A stretch of 49,410 nucleotides of DNA, from NCBI GenBank assembly GCA_030647355.1, contig JAUSIS010000008.1, forward strand, positions 1-49,410. Reading direction: 5' to 3'. Made by a program: the position numbers and the translations under genes. Below are positions 1 to 7,691 of this stretch, in pieces (within the stretch, counting starts at the first letter, position 1; the number at the start of each line of letters is the position of its first letter). The stretch is from a bacterium. GTDB lineage: Bacteria > Patescibacteriota > UBA1384 > VFKW01. The notes under the pieces were generated by a model that did not search any database, was not told where the DNA came from, and worked only from the letters and a program-made list of their open reading frames with translations.

Positions 1-1289
1 GCGGCTTGATTTAAGGATTTTACGAACTCACGAGCCGGTTCGAGCCAAGACAATCCTTTTGTCTCAAAGTCGGTTATTTTCTCGGAAAGCGAGAGCTTTT
101 GAGAAACTAGACTTTGTTTTTTGGCGGCGTATTCTTCTGTGGATAAAGCGTCGTCTAAATAGACATCAAGGAGTTTTACTAACTTTGTTTCTATGTTCGT
201 TAATTGTTCTTTCAGAACACTAACCTCGACTTGCGCGTCCTCTCGCGCTTTATCCTGCTCACTGTCCAACGCCACCAAAACTTTTTCGGTGTTTTGGCTC
301 GATAAAGAAACTTTTTGAAGATAAGAAGTGATTTGCTCGGTTAGGGCTTCTTCGCGGAGGTAATGCTTTTCTTGGCAAAGACCTTTCTTTTTCGTACATC
401 GGTAATAGTTATGACCTTTTTGTCTTTCGGCAGTTATTGAGCAACCACACGAAGCACATTTCAAGAGGCCAAGAAAAGCAAAATCACTTTTATGAGATTC
501 CTGCACTTTCCCTCGTTTACTCATCACTTCTTGGCAAGTATCAAAAAGTTTCTTTGAAATTAACGGCTCGTGTTGTCCCTCAAAAATTTCCCCTTTCCAT
601 TTCATCAAGCCAAGATAGAAAATATTTTGTAGATTTTTTTGGATATTGGCGATAACAAGCGGTTTGCCGAGATTACCGACCAAACCATTTTCTCTGCACC
701 AATTTGCGAGAGGGTGAAGCGTATATGCTCCGGTGGCATACATTTCGAACATCTTACGAACCTTTGGTGCTTTCTCACTATCAACATCAATCCCGCGCGT
801 TTTAGGGTTGTTTAGGTAGCCCACCGGAGCCCAGCCGGGCCAAGTGCCATTGCGTATTTTTTGGCGTAGCCCTCACTTCACATTCTCTCGCAAATTATCT
901 ACAAAATATTTTGATTGACCGAACGATATATTGAGCATAAATAATCCTTGTGGTGTGGGCTCAAACCAAAAAGTCGGAAATTTGAGGGCCTTAATCAAGC
1001 CGCGATCTACGAAATGGATTATTTTGCCACCATCAACGCTATTGCGAGCGAGGCGGTCGGGGTGCCAAGAAATAATCCCGTCTGCTTTTCCTCTCTCAAT
1101 CAATAACAACATTTCTGCGAATTTAATTCGCCCGGGTTCTTTTGCGGTTTTGGCTTCCTGAAAGGAAGCGACAATTTCAAGTTCTTCTTTGGCGGCATAC
1201 TCTTGCAACTCTACGAGTTGCGCCTCAATACTTAAAATCTGCCTATCGTCTTCTTCGGTGCTCTTGCGAGCGTACAGTATGTATTTCAT
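1..1289 (-). pseudogene. Large serine recombinase (resolvase N-terminal + recombinase + zinc ribbon + coiled coil), interrupted by an in-frame TGA at 873-875; runs off the left edge
   Basis: Minus-strand reading: MKYILYARKSTEEDDRQILSIEAQ...GIISWHPDRLARN...NLRENVK*GLRQKIRNGTWPGWAPVGYLNNPKTRGIDVDSEKAPKVRKMFEMYATGAYTLHPLANWC...LLKCASCGCSITAERQKGHNYYRCTKKK. The frame is unbroken either side of the TGA. Confidence 0.88.
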
Positions 1290-1450
1290 GTTATTTTTTA
1301 ATCATTTGATTTTTTAAGATAAACAGCGTTAGCTGTTTTTTATTTTGCGATGGTTGACGAAACCATTTGCCTATGTTATCATCTACCATTGAACTTCGGT
1401 TCAACGAAGTAGTACATTCCCAAACCAAAAACTGAAAGGAGGAATCCTCA

Positions 1451-1861
1451 ATGCGAACCAAAACGTCTCGCCTCGGGCAAGTCGTGCGGTTCTGCGTTGC
1501 AGGAGCCGCCGGCGTAATTGCCTACTACGTAGCGCTATACGGCCTTACGGAGTACCTCGGAGTCTGGTATGTCGCTTCTGCAGTGATTGGGTTCATCCTA
1601 AACACCGGACTGAACTTTACGCTCCAGAAATTCTGGACGTTCCAGAACAAGGAAACTCACATGGTCGGTCGTCAGCTCGTGCTGTATATCGCCATGACCG
1701 CTTCCTTCCTCATCGGCAACGCCGTCTTTCTGTACCTCATAGTGGAGCACCTGCACATGTGGTACATCGGAGCACAGATGATTCTCACTGTGGTCATTTC
1801 CATTTTGAGCTTCATCATCTCCGGCAAAATCTTCAAGTCAGAAAGCGGAGGTGTGAAATGA
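1451..1861 (+). CDS. GtrA family multi-TM membrane protein
   Basis: Four hydrophobic segments and the GtrA-like stretch NTGLNFTLQKFWTFQNKE; SD aaaggagg upstream of ATG. Confidence 0.8.
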   Translation: MRTKTSRLGQVVRFCVAGAAGVIAYYVALYGLTEYLGVWYVASAVIGFILNTGLNFTLQKFWTFQNKETHMVGRQLVLYIAMTASFLIGNAVFLYLIVEHLHMWYIGAQMILTVVISILSFIISGKIFKSESGGVK

Positions 1862-2331
1862 GTGACAGGGCGCGTGAACTTCTAGAGCTTCTGTACTTGC
1901 CGGAAGCTGTCTATCTCCAAGAGGTGGTGGACTACTCGGCGGAACGGAAGTCGGTAAGGGGGCGATTCTCTGTACCACGTTCCCACTCATACACTCGCCA
2001 GCCGATTGAATATGTGACGGCGGAGCAGTACGTCCGTTGTCTCTCGCAACTCTCGTATGTCGTAGTCGGCTTCCTGATTCAAGACAAAGTTGCCGACTTT
2101 GACTTCGCGGACCTCGAGACGTTCAAACGGCTTATGGTCGAGTGCAAGATGTGGTTCCGGCGGAGCGACCTCCGCTACCTCAAGAACATCACGAAAGGAA
2201 CGGACTTCGAGTTGTCGTTAACCTTGAAAGAGGTTCGGACGCTCCGAGTGTTCTCAATCTGTGTTCTCGAGATCAGCGGTGTCATCCGTGGCGAACTCGA
2301 GTTTGTTGCCCCACTCAATAACAAGGGGTAA
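1858..2331 (+). CDS. Hypothetical protein, possibly hotdog-fold (FcoT-like thioesterase)
   Basis: ATG overlaps the gtrA-like stop (ATGA), so the real start is 1858 rather than the track's 1759. Weak by-eye resemblance to the FcoT-like hotdog family. Confidence 0.6.
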   Translation: MSDRARELLELLYLPEAVYLQEVVDYSAERKSVRGRFSVPRSHSYTRQPIEYVTAEQYVRCLSQLSYVVVGFLIQDKVADFDFADLETFKRLMVECKMWFRRSDLRYLKNITKGTDFELSLTLKEVRTLRVFSICVLEISGVIRGELEFVAPLNNKG

Positions 2332-2333
2332 CC

Positions 2334-2371
2334 GGGCGCTTCTCCTCGTGGAGTCGCGCCCTTTTCTTTTT
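2334..2371 (+). terminator. Rho-independent terminator
   Basis: gggcgc ... gcgccc stem followed by ttttctttttat, just after the stop at 2331. Confidence 0.7.
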
Positions 2372-2405
2372 ATAAATTTCAAAGAACAAAGAATTTGTCG
2401 CCGAA

Positions 2406-2724
2406 ACTGAAATTTGCTAAAATTTCAGTAGTTCGCTCCCCGAATTCTTGGATTTATGCCGCCAGAGAAAAACTGGAAATTGTTAAGGTTCAAGAATTCG
2501 GGCGGGCGGGTTTTCTTCGGCCTGACGGCCGAAATAAATTCGAGCTATTTTCAAAATACTGCACAATTAAAGAATCTACCTCAATACCATGTAGGTAGAT
2601 TCTTTAATTGGGGACTCAAAGGGAAGTTGAGCGCATCCAGTGGATGTTTCGTCATTTTATATAGATCGGCGGAGCCGAATTCATCTTATGTCAGGCCGCC
2701 CTGATTCTCCGGCAAAGCCGGAGA
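2406..2724. repeat. Cluster of eight consecutive perfect inverted repeats in a non-coding region
   Basis: Arms: 2406-2415/2420-2429; 2439-2450/2491-2502; 2516-2522/2527-2533; 2564-2581/2593-2610 (18 bp); 2634-2638/2642-2646; 2666-2670/2674-2678; 2691-2695/2700-2704; 2706-2713/2717-2724. Confidence 0.85.
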
Positions 2725-2864
2725 CGGCCGACAAAGGCGAGCGAATTTAGCGAGTCTCTTCTTTAATTCCCTAGTTATCCACAGTCTCTAACTGGTTAGC
2801 CCTTATGTATATATCAAGATTAAGTATATTAATCATACCGACTTTACGGAAGGGGTGAACTTAG

Positions 2865-3338
2865 ATGTCGGATGACAAATTGCCAAACGGGGCATGGTGG
2901 GGAATTCCGAATCAGGTCCTATGCTTTAATGTTCAAAAGGTTCCGGCATCTTGGTTCATCAGTGAACTATATAAACTCAACAATCCAATGTTGATCCGGA
3001 GCAGAGTCGTACTCATTCAAACCGATGAGACTCGCTACGAGGGATTGAATCCTGCCGAAGTGACTTATATTGGAGGAGATCCTGAGCAAACAACCTTCTT
3101 CAGCATCAGAGTGGTCTGTATCGGAGTCCGGAAAAACCTTGAAAATCGGAAAAAGGTCATCATCTGCTACCGCTTTTCAAGCGATCCAGGGCTCGAACTT
3201 CTTCAAGAGAAGAGGCTTCGGGATAAGTTAGCTGAACTGCAAGATGCTTGTACTAAAAACGCGAAAATCGTGCCTCCATCCACCGCAACCTATGGCGTTC
3301 TTCCTGGCATCATCGAGCAGCTGGTAACTGATAACTAA
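2865..3338 (+). CDS. Hypothetical protein
   Basis: 157-aa ORF with upstream SD-like ggaaggggtg and a dedicated downstream terminator. Confidence 0.7.
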   Translation: MSDDKLPNGAWWGIPNQVLCFNVQKVPASWFISELYKLNNPMLIRSRVVLIQTDETRYEGLNPAEVTYIGGDPEQTTFFSIRVVCIGVRKNLENRKKVIICYRFSSDPGLELLQEKRLRDKLAELQDACTKNAKIVPPSTATYGVLPGIIEQLVTDN

Positions 3339-3347
3339 GTTCCCTAT

Positions 3348-3370
3348 GGGCCCTCGGGCCCTTATTTTTT
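3348..3370 (+). terminator. Rho-independent terminator
   Basis: gggccc-tc-gggccc followed by ttatttttt. Confidence 0.75.
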
Positions 3371-4754
3371 ATCTCAATTTATCAGGCAAATTGCCTTTAT
3401 ATCCTCGCTTAAAATCTTCCCAATTAGTCGTTTTCTTGCCCTCTAACTGCACTTCCCCCGGCACTAACTTTCCGTCTTCTAAGTGGGCTTTATGAATAAT
3501 CAATCTCTGCCCGCTCTCTTTGCTTTTTTCTTTTTTATCTTTAATTTTGAGCATTACAAATGCTCTTGGCCATGGATCATATGCCCGTATCTTCCTTTCT
3601 ATCATCCCTATCGGTTCATTCCAATTTATTTCTCCATCCTCTTTGCGGATAATTTTAGTATAAGTCGCTTTTACGTCATCTTGCGGTTCAGGCTGAACCC
3701 TATTGCCAAGATACAGAGGCAATGTTTTAATTAACAACTTTGCGCCCTCAATTGCCAATCGTGAACTTAGGGTTTCAGTCGTCGCATCCGACTCTAAAGC
3801 ATATTCCTTTTGCCAAATAATACCGCCCATATCCATTTTTTCATCCATTTTCATTATCGTAACACCGGTTTTTTCCTCTCCGGCTAATATTGCTCCTTGG
3901 ATAGGACTTGCCCCGCGATACTTTGGCAGGAGCGATGGATGGATATTAATTGCTCCATAACCCGGAATTCCTAATACTTTTTCACTTAGAATCTTTCCAT
4001 AAGCACAAACCACTATATAATCCGGGTCTAATTTTTCCACAATCTCTTCAATTTCGCTGTTAGTCTCCGGCTGGAATACTGGCAAACCAAATTCTTGAGC
4101 AATAGTCTTTATTACAGGGGACGCTATCGCCTGGTTTCTACCCGCTGGCTTATCGGTTTCTGTGATTACTCCAACTACATTTAGGTTGTTAGTAATTAAC
4201 GCCTCCAGAGTAGGTGCGGCAAATGCTGGTGTTCCCATAAAAACACATCTTAAATTATTATAGTGTTTCAAATTCTTTATATCTTTCACATGGTCGGTAA
4301 ACAAAACCCCACCTAAATGGTCAATTTCATGCTGAAGGACTCGAGCCAGCAAACCTTTTGCCCGAACTTTGATCGCTTTACCAGATATATCCTGGGCGGA
4401 AACATTAACTTCCTTTGGCCTTGTAACGTCAATTTCCAATCCCGGCAGAGATAGACATCCTTCAGGCATTGTACATTTCTCGCTGGAAAATTTAGTAACA
4501 ATCGGATTAATCAGAACTATTAATGGAAATGGTTTATCGCTATTTGTATCTTTTTCTCGTGGTATATACTCTAAAACGATCATCCTCTTTGATTCTCCGA
4601 TCTGCGGTGCTGCCAATCCTACCCCATCATACTGCCTCATTATACTCACCATTTGAGATGACAATTGTTGTAATTCAAAATCAAAAGAAGTTACTCTCTT
4701 TGCCTTTTCCCGAAGTATTTTTGCAGGGATTGTTATTATTTCTTTTGCTTTCAT
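3369..4754 (-). CDS. Fused peptide deformylase / methionyl-tRNA formyltransferase
   Basis: PDF motifs GVGLAAPQIG, EGCLSLP, LQHEIDHLGGVLF, then directly Fmt LRCVFMGTPAFAAPTLEAL...INIHPSLLPKYRGASPIQ in one 461-aa ORF. Confidence 0.92.
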   Translation of the reverse strand: MKAKEIITIPAKILREKAKRVTSFDFELQQLSSQMVSIMRQYDGVGLAAPQIGESKRMIVLEYIPREKDTNSDKPFPLIVLINPIVTKFSSEKCTMPEGCLSLPGLEIDVTRPKEVNVSAQDISGKAIKVRAKGLLARVLQHEIDHLGGVLFTDHVKDIKNLKHYNNLRCVFMGTPAFAAPTLEALITNNLNVVGVITETDKPAGRNQAIASPVIKTIAQEFGLPVFQPETNSEIEEIVEKLDPDYIVVCAYGKILSEKVLGIPGYGAINIHPSLLPKYRGASPIQGAILAGEEKTGVTIMKMDEKMDMGGIIWQKEYALESDATTETLSSRLAIEGAKLLIKTLPLYLGNRVQPEPQDDVKATYTKIIRKEDGEINWNEPIGMIERKIRAYDPWPRAFVMLKIKDKKEKSKESGQRLIIHKAHLEDGKLVPGEVQLEGKKTTNWEDFKRGYKGNLPDKLR

Positions 4755-4795
4755 GATGATTATATTTTACCTTAAAAATCGGCAAAATTCAATTG

Positions 4796-6628
4796 TTAAA
4801 GCAAACTTTCGGGATCAATTGTTACTTTAATCTTTTCTCCAAATAACAGGTTTCGTATTTGCTCTATCTTGGATTCTTTCCGTAGCTTAATTATAATTTG
4901 GAATTTATAATTTCCCCTCTCCTTTGAAAAATATCCAGGCACAGGCCCGATAATTTCTTCCCTTGGAACGATTTTACTTAACTCGCTATGCAATCGCCCA
5001 ATCCTTTTCATCGCTTTTTCTTTATCAGTATCACCTAGCTCAATTTTTAATATATGTCCATAAGGCGGGTATAGATTAGCCAATCTCTCTTTCAGCAACT
5101 CTCTAAGAAAATATTTATATCTATTTTGGCTAAAAGCTTGATAAATAAGCAGGTCGGTATTATTAGCTTGAATCAGCATCTTTTTTTTGGTAATCATTGC
5201 CAGTCGAAGCATTGTATAAAAAGCAATTTCGCTAGCACTATAATCAGGCTTAGTTAAGAAAAAATCACTGTTTATTACAGCCGATATATATGGTCGAATC
5301 CCCCAGCGAAATATAGCTTGAGTTGAAACATAAATAGCCGCATTTGGAAGTTTTGAAAGCTTGGTGTCCTTGTCCAAATTTATCACTTCATACCGTCCTT
5401 TTGTAATCTGCTTTATCTGTTGTCCTATTTTTTCTACACCAGATCCGACGGTTTCTATATTATTACTCTTGCAAATTGGGCATGAAGTTATTCCCTGTGT
5501 TTTGTAATTGCATAAATAACATACTAATAACTCCTTCTCATGCCGCGCTAACGATACATCGCAATTAGGACAAACAAACTCATAACCGCAATCTGCGCAT
5601 CGTGTTCTTGAACCGAGCCCCTTCTTCGGCACCAATATGACCATCGTTTCTCTATGGTCTATGGTTTCTTCAATTGCTTGAGCAAGTTCAATCGAGATAT
5701 TACTCTTTTCCTTATTCATATCCACTAAACTTATTTTGCATTGCGGCTGCGATAATTTATCATTAACTGGATGGATTGTACCTGCTTTAATCTCTACTAA
5801 TTGCCTCAAGCTTGGTATTATATCTCCTTCCACTATTTGGATACCAAACTGTGTCTGCCAATAATGCGCTACTTCGTTCGAGCGATAAGCTGGTGCCTGC
5901 TCTTCAACATGCCCACTGTTGCTTGCTTCATCTATAATAATTGTGCGGACATTCGCAGGCATATTTAAGAGAATCATCCGGCTTCCAATCACTAAATCAT
6001 ATTTGCCGCTGCGGATCGCTAGCCATTTTTGCCATCTTTTTTTTACGCTTTCGCCCGAGTAATAAGACATTGTTTTGTATTGGGAAAGGATCCCCCCCGA
6101 TTGTCTAATGAAACTCCGCATGAGATTGAGATCTGGAAAAATAATCCAAGTTGTTTTCTTGGATTTTGCATTATCCTTGATAATTTCCCAATAATATTTA
6201 TAGCGATTCTCTGAGCTATCAATTAATAACTTTGATTGCAAGTTAGTCTTGTTTTTCTGTAGTTCCTCGACACTACCTTCGGTATAAGAATCATGTTTCG
6301 GCACAGGGGGCAATATAGAAAACAATGATTCGCTCCAACTTGAAAAATATTTTTGCGCCAACCACTTCGAAAACTCTATCTCCCAAAGACTGAATCTAAA
6401 CTGTTTTTGGAGCACTCGTTTTATATTTTTAATTTCTCCTCGCAAACCTTTTGGCAACGTTTTCGAAAAACCGACGATAATTCCTTCCACCATTCTATTT
6501 GTACCAAAAGGCACTTCCACTATTGATCCTATATGTGTATCAAATAGAAACTCTGGCTTGATTCCATAAGTAAAAACATCGTCCCATTGTTTGGTCTTTT
6601 GGTTAACTAAAACCCTAGCAAATTGCAT
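4796..6628 (-). CDS. priA: PriA-like primosomal protein N' with degenerate helicase motifs
   Basis: Cys-pair zinc region TRCADCGYEFVCPNCDVSLARHEKELLVCYLCNYKTQGITSCPICKSN, N-terminal VLVNQKTKQWDDVFTYGI and C-terminal NLYPPYGHILKIEL. Located next to def-fmt, a common arrangement. Confidence 0.85.
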   Translation of the reverse strand: MQFARVLVNQKTKQWDDVFTYGIKPEFLFDTHIGSIVEVPFGTNRMVEGIIVGFSKTLPKGLRGEIKNIKRVLQKQFRFSLWEIEFSKWLAQKYFSSWSESLFSILPPVPKHDSYTEGSVEELQKNKTNLQSKLLIDSSENRYKYYWEIIKDNAKSKKTTWIIFPDLNLMRSFIRQSGGILSQYKTMSYYSGESVKKRWQKWLAIRSGKYDLVIGSRMILLNMPANVRTIIIDEASNSGHVEEQAPAYRSNEVAHYWQTQFGIQIVEGDIIPSLRQLVEIKAGTIHPVNDKLSQPQCKISLVDMNKEKSNISIELAQAIEETIDHRETMVILVPKKGLGSRTRCADCGYEFVCPNCDVSLARHEKELLVCYLCNYKTQGITSCPICKSNNIETVGSGVEKIGQQIKQITKGRYEVINLDKDTKLSKLPNAAIYVSTQAIFRWGIRPYISAVINSDFFLTKPDYSASEIAFYTMLRLAMITKKKMLIQANNTDLLIYQAFSQNRYKYFLRELLKERLANLYPPYGHILKIELGDTDKEKAMKRIGRLHSELSKIVPREEIIGPVPGYFSKERGNYKFQIIIKLRKESKIEQIRNLLFGEKIKVTIDPESLL

Positions 6629-6760
6629 AATGTCCTCAGCACCACCATATAATATGGCAAGCGCTTTGACAATTAAATTGTTTTTCTTATATAGATTACT
6701 CTTTTACCCTCTATCAAGCTATGGTATATTATAATTACATTAATTAATCGGAAGGAAACA

Positions 6761-6949
6761 ATGGCTCTGCGAGTTGATAAAGAAAAATGCATCGGCTGTA
6801 TGACTTGTGTCTCGATGTTCCCTAATAATTTTAAAATCGGTGAGGATGGCAAGTCAGAAGTTATTTCCCAGGATAATCTAACCGAAGAACAGATTAAAAC
6901 GGCTATCAGTAGCTGTCCGGCAGGCGCCATATTGTCTGTTGATAAATAA
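6761..6949 (+). CDS. Small single-cluster ferredoxin
   Basis: CIGCMTC ... SSCPAGAI: CxxCxxC plus a distal CP. Confidence 0.88.
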   Translation: MALRVDKEKCIGCMTCVSMFPNNFKIGEDGKSEVISQDNLTEEQIKTAISSCPAGAILSVDK

Positions 6950-7022
6950 AACTATCCCGCCCTAGCTATTAGAATTTTTTCTATAGTGCTATGATGGATA
7001 TACAAATAATAGGGAGGGGGTT

Positions 7023-7688
7023 ATGCAGAGACATCATTATAAATTTAAAATGAGAAAGAAAATTAAACAATTAATTCTAGTCTGTTTTTTACTGGTTGTT
7101 GTTATATCGGCCTACTTTGCTATACCAAAATATCTCGGAGCTTCAATCTACCCGCTCTCCTATCAAAATGAAATTATCGCCAGCAGTAAAGAATTTTCAG
7201 TTGATCCAAATTTCATTGCTGCGGTTATACTTACCGAGAGCCGATTTCGTCCTGACGCTCATTCTGGAGTAGGAGCGATCGGCTTGATGCAGATTATGCC
7301 TGCAACAGGCGCCGGTATTGCCAAGCAGCTGGGAGATAAAGACTTTACTACAAGTAAGCTCTATGAACCAGCCCGTAACATACGATATGGAACATATTAT
7401 TTGAAGCAACAGTTGGATAAGTATGGCGGTAATGAAAGCTTAGTTTTAATGCATTATAATGGCGGCCCGAGAGCGGTTAACAGCTATCGAACTCGAGGTG
7501 TTCTGCCCCGCGAAACACAAGGTTTTGTTCGAAAAGTAACAGGTAGTAAAAATATGTATGAAACCATCTACGGAGAATGGTGGAAACCGAAAGAAAAATT
7601 TATTCCACTCGACGATCCATCTCAAAAGCCCACCTTAAACGTAAGAGAATTCTGGCGTGCTCTGATTGCTCCTAAGGGAGGCTGGTGA
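7023..7688 (+). CDS. Lytic transglycosylase (SLT domain), membrane anchored
   Basis: N-terminal TM, then FIAAVILTESRFRPDAHSGVGAIGLMQIMPATG...NIRYGTYYL...ALMHYNGG-like motif. Confidence 0.9.
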   Translation: MQRHHYKFKMRKKIKQLILVCFLLVVVISAYFAIPKYLGASIYPLSYQNEIIASSKEFSVDPNFIAAVILTESRFRPDAHSGVGAIGLMQIMPATGAGIAKQLGDKDFTTSKLYEPARNIRYGTYYLKQQLDKYGGNESLVLMHYNGGPRAVNSYRTRGVLPRETQGFVRKVTGSKNMYETIYGEWWKPKEKFIPLDDPSQKPTLNVREFWRALIAPKGGW

Positions 7689-7691
7689 TCT

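Noticed and set aside
605-790. Track ORF of 61 aa on the minus strand
   Set aside because: Out-of-frame shadow of the serine recombinase, whose true frame continues through this region.
873-875. In-frame TGA as evidence for an alternative code (UGA = Gly/Trp)
   Set aside because: TGA clearly acts as stop for other genes (e.g. lytic transglycosylase, ftsA-like) and long genes are free of in-frame TGA.
1321-1343. aaacagc-gtta-gctgttttttatttt hairpin as a terminator
   Set aside because: It lies between divergent genes with no plus-strand gene upstream; could be a relic, too weak to call.
2395-2704. Short ORFs 2395..2598 and 2456..2704
   Set aside because: They lie across the inverted-repeat cluster, lack an SD and have no protein-like pattern.
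2775-2783. Perfect DnaA box TTATCCACA as a sign of oriC
   Set aside because: Only one clear copy was seen, with no dnaA/dnaN nearby; the palindrome cluster alone does not make an origin.
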